Shown: piece after piece, positions 35,876 through 48,957 of the stretch | Layout of the letters: each line of letters opens with the position of its first letter | Numbering within the stretch: the stretch's first letter is position 1 | Assembly: GCF_021155765.1 (NCBI RefSeq) | Contig: NC_060113.1 | Span: 8,695,001 to 8,759,000 of the forward strand | Origin: Diprion similis | Taxonomy: Eukaryota > Arthropoda > Insecta > Hymenoptera > Diprionidae | Direction: 5' to 3' | Length of the DNA: 64,000 nt | Position numbers and translations under genes: made by a program | Notes under the pieces: generated by a model | Database searches by the model: none | What the model saw: only the letters and a program-made list of their open reading frames with translations | What the model was told of the DNA's origin: nothing

Positions 35876-37500
35876 CTTCGATATTTAGGCTCTGAAACAA
35901 AGCTTTTCAAATTATGTATCAGATAATACAGTGGCAGGACCTCAGTTACTGATAGATAATCTCCTAAAAGTATTCAGCAATTATATGTTTGACTTCAACT
36001 GAATATCTATTGTTTTTTCTTCTTTTGCAATTTGAAGTAAAGTGTTACAGGTATTAATACGAGTAACATGTATGTATGTACTTATTCAAAAACATATGAA
36101 TTCATTGAAGTAATCGAGAAATTGCACAAGTATGTAATAAGTTCGATTTAACTGCATGCAGACCAAGGTAATCATTATTCTTTTATGTTGATCACTCGTC
36201 AATATTTAAAAAATATACATGATCTATGCAGGTTCATTCGTCGAGTATTCTGCAACTTACAAACACGCGTGAAGCGTTGCAAAGTTACGTCAACTTTGCA
36301 TGTCCCAAACGCGTGTCATCACGTAACGCACCCCGTTGTTGAAAACTAAAACATGAATGAAAAATGCATTACGTAGATAACTTGAGTAATTTATGACATC
36401 TTTTCGTAATGTCATGAAACACGCAAATCATGATGTTCCGTTTTACCTTGTGCTTAACGATTATCGGAAAAGTACGCGTTGAACTTTGGAACACTGCAAG
36501 TTGACGGTCACATGAAGTTAGATCACTGTCAAATATACGTATTTAGACCTTCGCGTTGCTGTGATTATTCGTATCTGGTATGGTGATGACACAGTGAGCT
36601 CGATTTAATCGCCCTTGAATAATATGCTGAACTACTTTTTTGGCAACTGCCGCGGACGAATACCCACTGAGGTCTTGCCTTGAGAGGCTCGAGTCTAGCA
36701 CATCCGTCCACTCACTCAATGAGCTGACAGTCGCGCGGCGACTGCGAAAGCGCAAAACACCGATGTTGGTATAGATAACACCAATAAGTACTGCATGTAT
36801 TCAAGGCTGGGTTGGTGTGGCATGTGCTGCGCAAGTGCGAATGTGGCATTGTGGCACCTGGCACTAAAGTCCCTGGACTGCCCTGGACTCTGGCTGGCAC
36901 CTCCTGTGCCAACATCGCCATGCGCCACCTGCCACTACCGAGCGATGTAAGAGTTGATAAGAGATCAAATCAGAGAGCACGGTCTTTTGCATGGCGAGTT
37001 GTGATTTGCGACTTTGTTAATTGATCGTCTGTAACTCTTGATCGCGGAAACGCCGTAGGTGGATCACAGCTAATGTTGAAGAAAACGAAACGTAATAAAT
37101 TGACAATAGTATATTGTATAATAAGGAGGCCTCCTTGTTGCACACGATCCACACGATTCTTTATACAACGAGAGTATATTACGCGGTTTTTCACGAAGCG
37201 TGAAACTGAGGTTAGGGTCGCGTAATGTAAGATTCGATCGAGACAGCGCGTGCGCGCATTAGAGTAAAGGTCACTCTCGTGGAACTTAAAAGTGGTCTTT
37301 TCAGTACTCCGAGCATGCGCATTGACAGACTCGCTCGACCGTCATAGAGATTGGTACTTTCTGTACGGAGAACATGCATGGAAAACACGTAACATACATG
37401 CTCGCGTTGTATACAACATTTTGATTTCTGAATGAATAATCGAAGACTTGCAGTACATTTGGCACCTATAATGCATAGACCGAAGTTTATGCTATAATGC
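35876..37500. other. Upstream region of the Mpv17-like gene, no gene recognised
   Basis: Contains a less AT-rich block at about 36240-37400 with CG dinucleotides and overlapping open frames on both strands, the pattern of a promoter-proximal or unassigned segment rather than a protein. The repeated Gly/Pro-like words near 36840-36900 (GGCACCTGGCAC, CCTGGACTGCCCTGGACTC) are simple repetitions. Confidence 0.35.
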
Positions 37501-37509
37501 ATTCCCCTG

Positions 37510-38370
37510 GTAAACATAATTTTTACGTTAAACTATGATAAAATGCAGTTCGTTGAAAATTGTAGGAAATCATCAAAAAGCGTACAATATTGTGAAAAAT
37601 CGTAAAAAATCATAGTATATTGCACAGAAAATCATGAATTTCCAGGAAAAATTATAAAAATCTTATGATTTTCTATAAACGATGAGTATAATTGACGATA
37701 ACGGACAAAATAGATTTTTTCTAAAAAAATACTCATGGAATTTAGCAAAAAAAAACTAACAGTTTCTACAAAAAATTATAAAAATCTACAATTTTCTACG
37801 AAAAATAATTACAATTTCAGACCCAGACAACATGATTTTTTCGTCTCATAGTATTCTGGGAATTTAGTTGAAAAATGCAACTTTTCATAAACTCCATGAA
37901 TTCTCACGAAAGAATACAAATTTTTATGACAAATCGTGATGATCGATAATTTTAGAATTTGACTTAGATCGATAAGGTTACGAATATGCATGAGAAACTA
38001 TGAAATACTATTTTTGAACAACTACTAGATGTCACATTTCTTGCACAAAGAAAACATATCGCAACAAGTCAAGCATATAACAGAATTTGAGTCTACGTCC
38101 AAAGACTGATCTTCTCATCGTCTGATCGTGAGAATTTATCGTATATTTTAGGATTCACTTTATCTCAATACGTAAATCTTATGAAAAAACTAACATTTGT
38201 TATTTCACTAAACCTCTTGGTTTGCTACAATATTTTACAACACATTATATCCATTTCAGCATCTGATATGAGAAAAATGACTGCACATATGCAAACCGCT
38301 CTACACGAATCTATTGAAAACAAAAATAATCTACGAAAAAGTACGATAATCTATAAAAAAAAAACTCAAT
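37510..38370. repeat. Degenerate AT-rich array (AAAATCGTAAAAAATC-type units)
   Basis: Words like GAAAATCATGAATTTCC, AAAATTATAAAAATCT and TACGAAAAATAATT recur every 20-40 bases on one strand through 37550-38000 and again near 38320-38350. It is a decayed tandem-like repeat or low-complexity tract. No gene. Confidence 0.4.
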
Positions 38371-39998
38371 GACAAGATTATGAGTGTCCGAATTTCTTGA
38401 CTTCATCGTAAAATCATATCTGTAGTTAGCCATAATAATGATTTCCTCTGGGACAAAGGCAGGGACAAGGATACAGACTTCAAAGTTCATCTCTGATGTG
38501 CCCCATCGTTGGACTTTGACCACATTTCTACGCAAACAGAACGTTGAAAAATGAATCCTGTTTCAATTGGAAATTTTTATTTCTATTGAGTGAATCACAG
38601 ACATTTTTATCAATCAAGAACAGAAACAGCATATACCAATGATTGAAAGACACTGCTATAATGAATTCTAAAATACAGAAATTCGGTTTTCCCAATAATC
38701 ATGCAACCAGAATTGTACTACTGTATTGTTTTATCTATAGGCCATTGGCAAAATAAGAGCAATAATGAATTCGTTCGAAAAAGTTTGATTCTTGAAAAAA
38801 TTTTACATAATTGACGCACGAGTTGAACTTGCTTTCTATAATCCCTTACACACATAGTGTAGAAGAAGGTGGGCTGTTGGAGAATAGAAAGAAAATAATT
38901 TTATGGTCTGACTAATCTAAAGTCTGGTCATAATTCGAAGTTTATTTTATAAAAAGACATTCTATATTTGTTTTGTCTTACACCCTATTTGTATAATAGA
39001 TAAAACAGACACAATGTTGTTTCATACAGCTCTATGCATCTTATATGATCTTTTTCGCACATACACACTGCAGACAGACCTAAGTCATCAATTCTGACTC
39101 TTTTGGTTCAGCGGGTGAGAAATACAGCTGGCTCTGCGAGCTTCTACCTAATGATAGTGCTCATCGAACATACGGAGCATCTGTTGTTCAATAGGCGTAT
39201 GTTAGAGACCAGTGCAGCCAACCTTATTTCTGACCTACTGAATTAGGCGGCAACAAGGCAGAGTCGACTTTACTCAGGTGTAAATAAGCTAAGTAACAAA
39301 TTTAACAGGTAAAAACTCGAAAATGTATATAAGATAGAAAGGTATATCCTTTTCTTCTCATTGTTACACAGGGGGTGGTTTTCTCTCATAAAATACTTAA
39401 AAATTTCGTAACATAACCATCCTAGATTTCGTACACAAAATCAATGACGCTGACAAAGTATGTCATGTTTTTCATGAACCCAGACATTGCTGTACAAATT
39501 GTGAAGATACGGTATTAGGTAATACTTCACTTAGCATCTCAGGTTAAAAGATGCTAATCACTGATCCTTAGTAAGATAAGACACGTGGAATTTTTGCGAG
39601 TGTAGCCAAGCAAATATTACAGCGTGTGAATCCACTGCCTAAAAATAGACGTCGCTAATCGGCAGTTATTTTCACGTACGTAATACGCCACAAAAGGTAC
39701 TTCACAATATAGCCATTTGATTAGTGTATCAGAGCCAATAATTTGGAATTGGCCCGCAATTTTCATTACTTAATTATACATATTATCTATGTGAATACAC
39801 ACACACACGCACACACACATATGCATGTATGTATGTACTATCAAGACAGGTTGATCGACAATGATCTAGTATGATCACGGATATGACATATTATCGTCAA
39901 ATTCAATTCACATCAATTTATTGATCAGGTATAAAACACCTGAAAATTGAACTCCACCATGGCGCAAAGCTATAAACTATTTTCTTAATGCATTGCTG
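38371..39998. other. Intergenic region downstream of E2F, no gene recognised
   Basis: AT-rich. The E2F 3' UTR presumably occupies part of it, but no poly(A) site was assigned. A moderately GC-rich piece at 39050-39290 has no recognised identity; I could not fold it into a tRNA. Confidence 0.35.
39796..39836 (+). repeat. AC-rich microsatellite
   Basis: A (AC)n run with one G interruption (ACACACACACACGCACACAC) followed by ATGCATGTATGTATGTA. A simple-sequence repeat about 160 bp downstream of the E2F stop codon. Confidence 0.85.
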
Positions 39999-42900
39999 TC
40001 ACTTTGCAACTATGTCAAACAAGTCACAAATTCCTTCGTTTTCACTAAGATGAAAATGATAGTCCTTTTCACCGGGTGGTGGACTTAGTCTCACCAAAGG
40101 TCCACAAACTGTAAAAATATATATATACAAACTTTAACGTGGAGTTGATTATTGTAATGGATGTTTTCAACTTGAAAAAAAAACTCAGTAACTGATATTT
40201 TGCTGATTCGAAAACTTGATACGAAACTCGAGAGAAGTAATCATTTTTGTATGCGAGTCATGCCATGTGTGACCTAAAAAATGTAACGTCCATATTTTTT
40301 ATTTTAAGACATAATATCGAATTTCAAATTTGGTACCCAAATTTTCTTTCTAATACAGATAATTGAACGAAAAAAAGGCATCGGACAGGGAATGAAATTT
40401 CCTTTCAAACTCATGCAACATAAGTTTTGTTTCAACGGTCATTTAAAAAAGATTCCTACATCGTGGTGTTTATGCCATCATGATTAATGTATATTTAGTA
40501 AAGGAATACAATTTTTTTTTGTAGGATTTGAAAATTGGCTGTTGATGGCAAAAAGTAAGGTTAAAGAATTCAGTTAATCAAGTTCAGCGTGTGTGACGAA
40601 ATTGAAATTTGATTCACTATAAAATCGAAAAAAACATATACCAATTTTTTCCGTCAAATAAGTCTCATATTTTTTGATAGAACCATACACAAAAAAGTGG
40701 CAGGAAAAGTAGATCTGTCAATCGATATTTTGCTTGCAAAGTGCTTGGCTTGACATGAAATGACTCACATGAAATTTTTATTCCAATGTTCTCAAAATTG
40801 GTGAGTGTGGCTCACTTTTTGTGGATGCAAAAGCCAGGAGAAAAAATTATTTGACACGTAATTGCATCAGGTTTAATTATAGAATAAACACGGCTCATAA
40901 TACTTTGAGTTTCAGACGGGCTACAAATTTCTTTATCAAAATAAAAATTTCATAGACGACTTCGAGAGTGACAAATAAAAGAAATAAGAAATCATTTACA
41001 GTTGTGTAGCAGATGTTACAAAAATTAAAAACAACATAACATAAACTTACAATCTGAATAAAACTCGTCCAGGAGGTCCAAATCTGTTCTGACAATGTCT
41101 AAGAAAAAACAAAAACAAATGAAAAGACAAGTGATGAAAAGAAAAAATTCAGAACAGATCAAACGATATGAATATTTTGTGTTTGAGTATATTTTACCTG
41201 ACGTTGATACATCACTAAGTATAATTTTTGCTTCGAGTAATTCTGGGTCCTCTTCCTCGTCTTCGTCTGATAATACAGGGTCTACTTTCCCAACCCCTCT
41301 AGGTGGCCTGAGCAGAAGAAAATGAGATCAGTTTTAATTTGCATCTACAGCAATTGAGTTACAAGAAACATTGTATTGAAGATTGCTCTTCAATTACAGC
41401 TGTTAAAACCTACACAGAGAAGAAGTTTTGAGATCAATAAAGAATAATGCTATGGAGAATATTTGTAGGGTCTGATCCAATTGAACGAGTCTAAATTTAC
41501 GACTGTCCATCCCCCAAAAAAGACCCATATCATTACTTTTCGCCTTTTGCAGGTCAGAAATGTGAACTCACCATTTCTGATGCGAAAGCGGCGCATTATC
41601 TTTCTTCGATACAATTTTTCAATAATGACTTAAACGCCTCATGTTTTACCTTCCAACTTTTCTCTTTGGTTTGGATTCATCTTTCTTATCCTCTCCATCC
41701 TTTTCCCTCTTGGTCCCTTTAGATTCTTCCCGAAGTCTCGCCTCAAGTACTTTGTTATCATAACATTCAGCTAACTCTGGCTGAATCATATACACCTTAA
41801 TTTCTTCCGATGCACTCTTCATGGATATCTCATAATTAGGATTTTTAATTTCATCTAGATTCTCTTCTATTACCTGAATGTCAAAACAGAAGAACAACAG
41901 GTGAATCATAAATGTTACAGCCATATTTACCAAATATTTTTATTTAGCTCTTCTTTACCTCTGTGATATTTGGTACATTGAGTAATGTGTCCGGCGGAGC
42001 TTGAATACCTAACACAACTTCGTTCTGAAACTTCTTCTTGACATCCTCATACGTGAGGTAAGCGTATCTCTTATTTGTCAGATCACATTCGATGTTCTTT
42101 ACACTCTGTTGAATCCACTGGGTATGTGTGTCCAACAACTGTTCATGTTCCTCTAGTTTCCTGATTTCATCCTTCAGTTCGGTCAGCTTTTCACCAACTT
42201 CTTGCGTATTACACCCAGGTCCAGCACCCCTGATGATACGTTAAACTTTTCAATACCATAATCTTCAAGTCATCGGTATGGTGAATATAAGGCGATAAAA
42301 TCGAAAAGAGCAATATACCAATGAAGAGCAAGTTCTGGGGCCTGAAACTAAATGCGGCATTATCATCAGCAACAAGTATTGAAACATAACTACAGAACCA
42401 CCCTTTTTTCAAATCTGAAGAAATTTACAAAACTTGTATGACAAACGTAGAACAATCTTCTGCTCGCGAGAATGTGGTGCAAATTTTTCTTATATTTTTT
42501 TCACTTAATCAAAGCACTACACCCACAACTTTTATCCATCCATAGATGTACCACTACTATTTTTGAACTGTAAGAATGGAAAAAATCTGATCAAATATTC
42601 ACTGCGTGCCAAGAATAAGATGTGTAATACTAAAAGTAAGATGTGTTTATACGGTGCTTATAGCTCTATTACCAATTGTACATGTACAGTAATGTTCATC
42701 GATGCATGCACTGTGGCTAACTTTATTTTTACAATTTGACCAACCATTTGAATTCAAATTTAGTGGACAGCCCCATGTGTTTTTCGCAATTTCCTTAGCT
42801 TTTCAATAAAATCAGAATTAAGATGAGATAAGCATATTTCGATAGCGTTGGGAACTGATTATGGGCCCAGAACTCCCCTTGTTTTTGGCGATTGCCTTTT

Positions 42901-44794
42901 GCTTGTGTATGTCTCTTTCAGCATCGATAGTGAACGGTGTGCATACTACGTGCCTCACGGTAGAAATGTATCACAACAACAAACCATTAATCATTATAAA
43001 AAAAATGTAGAAAACGTCTGTTTACAGACCTTCCTTAATAACGGACGGTTTAAGAACCCCTGACAGAATAGTAAAAACAGTAATGGGAATTACACTTTCC
43101 AATAACAAGTACCTGCCTCAGGTATATTTTTTCTAAAAACAAAAAACGATTTCTAAACAGCAGACACGTTTGTCAAGTCTCTAATCCGTTTATTGTTATT
43201 CAGAAACATTTTCTTTCTGATTATGCTGCCCTCTTAAATTAATTTCAATGAATGAGTATTAAGTTATTTTTACATGAAATACCTATATTGATGAAAATTC
43301 TTGCAATATATAGGTACTTTAATCTTCAATTTTGTATGACCAAATCTATTACGAAACAAAAATCTCATTGAAGCAGCATAAGATTGGAACACTAGATAAG
43401 ATTTATTGTATAATTCAAATACTGAGGATCATCATCAAGTGGGAGGATCCAGTAAACTGAGGTAACTCCATGGCTTGCGTTAGGTGCCATGATTATGAAT
43501 CAGTACATAATCAAGCAATTGGGTGGTGTAAAAAATGTTATTGCTGGACTGGTTTGATGTTGATTGCGAAGATCTCTGATTGCAGTGTGTCAGAATCATC
43601 AGAATCTTGAATCAAACGTTTTCTCAAGAATGGTTTTTGAATTATGTCACATTCTAACATTTCACATTTCTCAACGGATATTGGGCATATGGTTTGTCAC
43701 GGTCTCATTGAAGCGGCCATGCTTCTGAAATTACTCTTTCATTCAATTGAACCACAATCACAAAACCATCATTTTCATACAAAGTATAAATTTTCTCAAC
43801 TTTACGAGTTGTCTGGATTTCAAAACTGTTTGATAGCCGTGGTATATTTTTATCATAAAATTTTTTGTTACTGTTCATATGTATGCAACAGCTTTGTTCT
43901 TTACTTATAATTCGATCAATGATTTTCAAATCGTTATACTCTGGTTTGAAGATTAATGGCAACTTCAACATATTGAAGCAAATGAAAATTCAAAGAAAAT
44001 TGAGCGATACGAGCGAATGATCATTGAAACTTGAATGCAAGAAATTGAAATATGCACATTATTACAAGTATGCAAGGCACTCTTTCCGTGCCTTAATATT
44101 TGAGTGATAATGCAATGATATTCACGATATCCAAACTTACTTCCATTGTATGCTGTTCTTGCTTTTTTTCTCAATCAGCCCAATTCCCTCGAGCACATTG
44201 GTGATGTCGTATATCCGTCTCTTTTGGCGCACCTCCAGTATATCAGCAGCCTAAGGAAAAGTGTTTGTACAGATTAATATATCAATCTTACGATAGTTCG
44301 ACTGTTTAATGTAATAAGCATTGCATATCAAACGTCGTCAGAAATTCTATTCACATAATAGATAAATTCAAATTTCGATTATTCGATCTATCCTACAACA
44401 ATAAAAATGTATTACAGGTTAGGAAACTAACGAGATTGATTTCTTCATTATGAGCTCTGTATTCAATTGTAATTGAATTTAAACCCTTATAAAATTTACC
44501 CGCTTTTTAAGGCGTGAACTGAAACTGGTGATTTGAATATCGACGGGCACATTTTTAAGGTTGTTTTTTTTCAAAATTCCCGCAAGGAGAACCACACCAG
44601 CAGAGAACGTACACATATATGCTCATGACAAGTTAACCTAGATCTCGCGGTGACTTTTTGCTAGCTTACGTATCGACGCCGCTCACCACTTTCAGGTCCA
44701 ACACTCCGTCTTTTGCCTTTTGTAACAAAGTTACAAACCGCGTGGTTAGCAAGCCGAGTGACTTTTCGAACCTGCTCTGCTGATTGTCTGCCAT
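39999..44794 (-). CDS. E2F4/5: E2F4/5-class transcription factor, complete
   Basis: Seven exons, 44794-44687, 44250-44141, 42229-41959, 41873-41650, 41307-41198, 41083-41051 and 40108-39999, sum to 966 bp (321 aa) with matching phases. Start [20 protein letters not shown]. The winged-helix DNA-binding domain spans residues about 10-72 and contains [35 protein letters not shown], the family signature. A leucine-zipper and marked-box dimerisation region follows ([29 protein letters not shown]), then a basic/acidic linker ([10 protein letters not shown]). The C-terminus [27 protein letters not shown] is the pocket-protein-binding transactivation motif typical of E2F4 and E2F5. In the family the protein binds TTTSSCGC sites as a heterodimer with DP and represses cell-cycle genes with p130/p107-type pocket proteins. 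No lesion is seen. Confidence 0.95.
41084..41093 (-). other. Tandem splice acceptor of E2F exon 6
   Basis: On the minus strand the boundary reads GTCAG-AACAG-ATTTGGACC. Only the second AG keeps the frame into the conserved D-L-D-L-L-D-E-F motif. Using the first (5 bases earlier) shifts the frame and loses the pocket-protein-binding tail. The 33-bp exon 6 is therefore decided by the second site. Confidence 0.6.
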
Positions 44795-47015
44795 TTTAAA
44801 AGGCCGTTGTCAAATTTTCAAAACGAAACGCACTCCTCTTCGAAATTGCCGCACGCAATACGCCATCACCGACTGGCTGAACTCAAACTCGGGTTTAAAT
44901 CATAGAGGGCGTTTTCTTAACCGCGGCAATATAAACCAACGTGTTTCTTCAGGGAATGGCCGCAGGACCGCTTCCCGCCCTTAGCTGAGACAAATTTTTT
45001 GATTTTATCGATAATTGCACCACATCAGCAATGATCAAGTAATGCAACCTATCCCAGTTGACTTTAATATCGAAACAAATAACTTTCGGAATTAGTGAAG
45101 GTGCTGAAATTGTACCTTGCACAACTACCGAATGCACGATCAAGATTCCACAGTTTTCTCGACCAATCGCCCACGCTTCATACCAGAACGCGAAGAGAAT
45201 TAATGCTGATCGATTGTAATATTTTTCTATTCAAGCATGCGTTAACTGGTCGTTGTCAGCAGCAACGGTTGCATCGTTGACTGAAGAATAGTCAACGGTT
45301 ACATTTTCAAGTTGTTTTCCAAATTCCTAGAAATTTGCTAGCAAGTAGTGTTAGAGCTACATATATGTTCTAAATAGGTAGTCAGGCAAGAATTCCAACA
45401 ACTTAACAGCCCGACACGGCTATAAATAGGAAAAATTTTGATTCCGAAAAATTTAAAACATTTATTTGCAACACCTGGATAGTATGTACATACCATACGT
45501 CGTACACTTATCTTTCACGTCATTCCTAATTGGGAAATTGAAGAATAGAGAGAACATTTATTTACTTTATATTACTAAGCGTATTTTCTAGAATGGTTCC
45601 TGTTGTTTGAGACTTCTAAAAAACATTGAACGAATATGCCATAAAATATTAGCGAAAACAATATAAGTAACAAGCATAATGTCTACAAGGATACGTATGT
45701 TATTCTGCCTGAACAAAATTTGCAAATTTATAATTGGGACACTCGTAAATATTAACAAAATTGCTTGACTTAATATCTGTGTCTTTCAAGTTTTACGATG
45801 TATCGATGGAATCCTACCTCTGTGGTTTGACCTGAAAGTTCAAAGTGTTAGACAAATTCACAATCCTAATACACGACCGTCAGAGCCCTTTTCTTAGGCG
45901 CACAGAAGGCTTTGACACACATATCGTAAGGACAAAGTTTGTTTCAAAGAATCAACGAATTTCTATCTATAGATCTATCTGCCTGCAGGATGGTTCAAAG
46001 ATAGCTTTACGACACAATTAATAGTCGACATTCAGACATGTTATTGTATTTGAAATAGTCATTTAGAAGTAATCTAAATGATTCTCACAGAGGTAACTGG
46101 ACGTTGTTTTTAAACAATGAGGTGTTAAACATGCATATATATTTATATATGTCGATATATGTATTTATATTTATTACATAGGAAGATGTATAATGTTTTC
46201 AGTAAGATGTAGTATTATTGTATTCCAATGTGTTTATACAATAATGGCAGGTGACATTTTATAGCTGCGAAGAATAAATTTCCAAGTTTTTTATATTTAT
46301 ATGAAAAAACTTGAAGCTTATAACAGAATCAAATAACAAATATTATCTCATAACTAATAGTGAACAGAACAATATGATGTCTTGTCTAAATATAAAATTC
46401 TTTAGTTTTTCTAATTAATCATAACCTAAAGCTTTTATACCTTGAATTATATGAAACATACATTACTTTTTAATAATCTGTAAAATATATCAATACTTAA
46501 CACTTATTATTATATGAGCATATTCGGAAGTATGAGTTTCAGTCTACGTTCACAACCTCATGTCAATATTTCTCATCTTTCGGAAGAAATTCATCGGGAA
46601 AGATCATTGATTGACAACTTGTAAAATTATCCCGTCTCTTTTGTTGTTTTTTTTGACAGGTTATGGAAAAGTCTTCTCTCACTCATTATACTGTGGATAT
46701 AATTACGATATTATATTATCACATTATACACTTTGAAACGTATATCTTAGATATTTATTTTCTTTAAAAAATATATTCGTATACATATAATGTTTACCCG
46801 CCCAAATAAATAATATTAATATTTTGTATTTTTTGTACACACACACTCTTGATCATTACTCTTGATCACCTGGCATATGTACCATAGACGTCGCAACTAC
46901 CAGTAGATGACGTCGCGTCTGGAACATCACAGCGGCTTCAGAATAGAGATGTGACATCCTAACGATCAATTCCGGACAACTTTACGAGTTAGACTCGAAA
47001 ATGAGTCGCGAACTG
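44795..47015. other. E2F upstream region and AT-rich intergenic DNA
   Basis: Around 44968-44978 the sequence CTTCCCGCCC is one mismatch from an E2F site, about 175 bases upstream of the E2F ATG, so autoregulation is possible. From 45300 to 46990 the DNA is strongly AT-rich with no recognised gene. The plus-strand frames near 45100 have no known domain. Confidence 0.35.
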
Positions 47016-47034
47016 ATCTGTATGTAAGACTGTG

Positions 47035-47417
47035 ACCCTGAGTCATCACTTCCATCTAGGGATATTGTAAATAGTTAGGTAGTAGTTCAATACTTTCTGG
47101 TTACAAGATTCTCGTACTTAGGGTTAGGTAAGTTGGTAGTGATGATATATAATGATAATAGTCGGTACAACATACGGGCGTACGGGTTTTCATACAAGTC
47201 TGGGAACAGCATTTTTGAGTTGTGAGGGGAGTCTCAATTTCATCGCTAAGCTTGCTGAGATCTAGACGTGCGGTGCGGAGAGATAGAAGTAGGTATTTGT
47301 TCTCTGTCTTACACTGTACTACCACGTGTAAAACAGATAACGAATACATACTTCTGTCTCCCCTGCACCGTACTTCCACATTGCAGCAAACTTAGCCGCC
47401 AAATCGTGAATTCGAGA
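47035..47417 (-). repeat. Repeat module B, copy 2 (inverted relative to copy 1)
   Basis: Reverse complement of 27487-27869, equal length (383 bp) and almost identical. Its outer end carries the same 8-bp word (ACCCTGAG on plus) followed by the same hAT-type terminus (CTGTATGTAAGACTGTG, 47018-47034), but the sequence beyond that is different from the MITE found at copy 1. Confidence 0.85.
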
Positions 47418-47422
47418 CTAGT

Positions 47423-47690
47423 CCTAGATTTCATTCGTAAAGGACCATCTCTGTGTATAGAAAACAATAATAAAAAGTGTCCGTGAAGTAGAGTACACAC
47501 TGATCTCTAGTCTATAGTAGAGATCAGTGAGTACATGAATACATGTGTATGAAGTGGCGTTGCTACAGCAAAAGTCCCACAAAGCGCCAATCACATATAA
47601 TCCGATAGAACCCTATGGAATATCCACAGTCTTTACATGCAAGTTAGGAAACTCCTATGGTGGGGGGAGTCTCACCTAGTGTGTGATCAG
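47423..47690 (+). repeat. Repeat module A, copy 2
   Basis: Near-identical to 27219-27486 and in the same orientation, although its partner B is inverted. It ends at GATCAG, after which a PBS-like LTR junction starts. No ORF. Confidence 0.85.
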
Positions 47691-47696
47691 AGTAGT

Positions 47697-48300
47697 TGTG
47701 GGTCGCCAATACCGACTAATCACTAAAGTGAAATGGGTAACATCAATAAATTCGCGTAATGGGGGGGGCTTTGGATGATATGAAAGGAATTCGAAATAAC
47801 AGAATATTAAGTCAACTTACCCTTGTTGTTTGCGCTTGGTGGTACAGGACAACAGGTAGCTTCGTGGAGCGGCGAAGGACCAGGTAGTTGAGGTGTTTTA
47901 ATTAAATTGAGTGATTTGGATTTTTAATGCACTTAAATCTTTATTAGTTTACGTTACGGTTAAGAGTACAAATACAAAGTTAAAATAATGCTCTGAGGCA
48001 GAGTGTCCAAGTGACGGTTACAACTTATTAAAATTAATGCTCTGGGGCAGAGTGACAAAGTAACAGTTCAAACTTATGAAAATTAATGCTCTGGGGCAGA
48101 GTGACAAAGTAACAGTTCAAACTTATGAAAATTAATGCTCTCGAGCGGAGCGACAAAGTGACGATTACAAATTTATGAAAGTTAATGCTCTCCGAGTTCA
48201 ATCTGCACCCGTTTATATAGGGCAAAATCTCCTATGCTCCTGTGCAATTTTTGGGTGACAGATTTATTACATTGAGTCAACAGTGAATATTTGGGGGGTA
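47697..48300 (-). repeat. LTR-like repeat edge with PBS-like junction
   Basis: AGTAGTTGTGGGTCGCCAAT at 47692-47711 is the reverse complement of the junction ATTGGCGACCCACAACTACT at 61625-61644, and the next 30 bases also match loosely (ATCACTAAAGTGAAATGG). TTGGCGACC right after an LTR end is typical of a tRNA primer-binding site in Gypsy/BEL-type elements. No gag/pol frames adjoin it, so it is a fragment. Confidence 0.45.
47986..48192 (+). repeat. 49-bp tandem repeat, about four units
   Basis: Units begin TTAATGCTCTGGGGCAGAGT at 48034, 48083 and 48132, with partial or diverged units at 47986 and 48182. The period is 49-50 bp. The two middle units are almost identical. Minus-strand open frames here merely translate the repeat. 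Confidence 0.85.
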
Positions 48301-48957
48301 GCTGGACTGTGATTGGTTCCGATCAAGGTGACCTAATCAGCGTCTTGGTTGTTACCTTATATGGTTTGCTTTGCGTAGCCCGGCTAGCTTCTAGCTGGCT
48401 ACCAAAGCTTTCTTTGTTCGGTTTTATAATATTTAATAATTTGAATTTTGGATGTTTTTCGCTGGTGGCTTCATGTAAGGACTCAGAAATGTCTTTTAAT
48501 ATTAGGTAAACAATAGCTGTGTGGTTTATTATTGAATTAGAATAATTGCGTAAAAGGAACGCACAGGTGTGCAAGGTTGAACAGGTGTCTGGGGGTGTGT
48601 TGCGTTTAAGTATGTATGATAACGTTTGCGGGGTTGCTTCACCTCCAGGGTTTATTCATAATGTTTAATATTTAATATTGAAGAAAAGTAAGCTTTTTCA
48701 TCTACGATTAAATATATCCCTCAAGGCTCTGCAACGTTGCCAGTGCAGCGCACTGATTCTGAGAATTTGAGTTGCGTCACCTAGCTTTAGGTTGACGGTG
48801 GTGCGACATGGTATGAACTAGATTCGCCCGTAGTACAAGCTTGTAATATTATTTGGAATCAAAATTGTTTTGTTAACTTAGATTTGGCTTGTAGTATTTC
48901 ATTGATACGGGAATAAGCGTAGTAATTTCCCAGATACTTAGGTTTGTAAGAATAGTG
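48301..48957. other. Spacer before the ISL2EU element, no gene recognised
   Basis: Moderate AT content with no splice-supported frame. May still belong to the LTR-like fragment to its left. Confidence 0.3.

Noticed and set aside
36543-37024. Several overlapping open frames near 36.5-37.0 kb upstream of the Mpv17-like gene
   Set aside because: Both strands are open at once because of base composition; no domain, no splice support, and part is a simple GGCACCTGGCAC-type repetition.
39050-39290. GC-richer segment tested as a tRNA or tRNA-derived SINE
   Set aside because: No acceptor stem, anticodon loop or clear A/B boxes could be placed.
48034-48225. Open frame on the minus strand with repeated I-N-F-H-K-F words
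   Set aside because: It is only the translation of the 49-bp tandem repeat.
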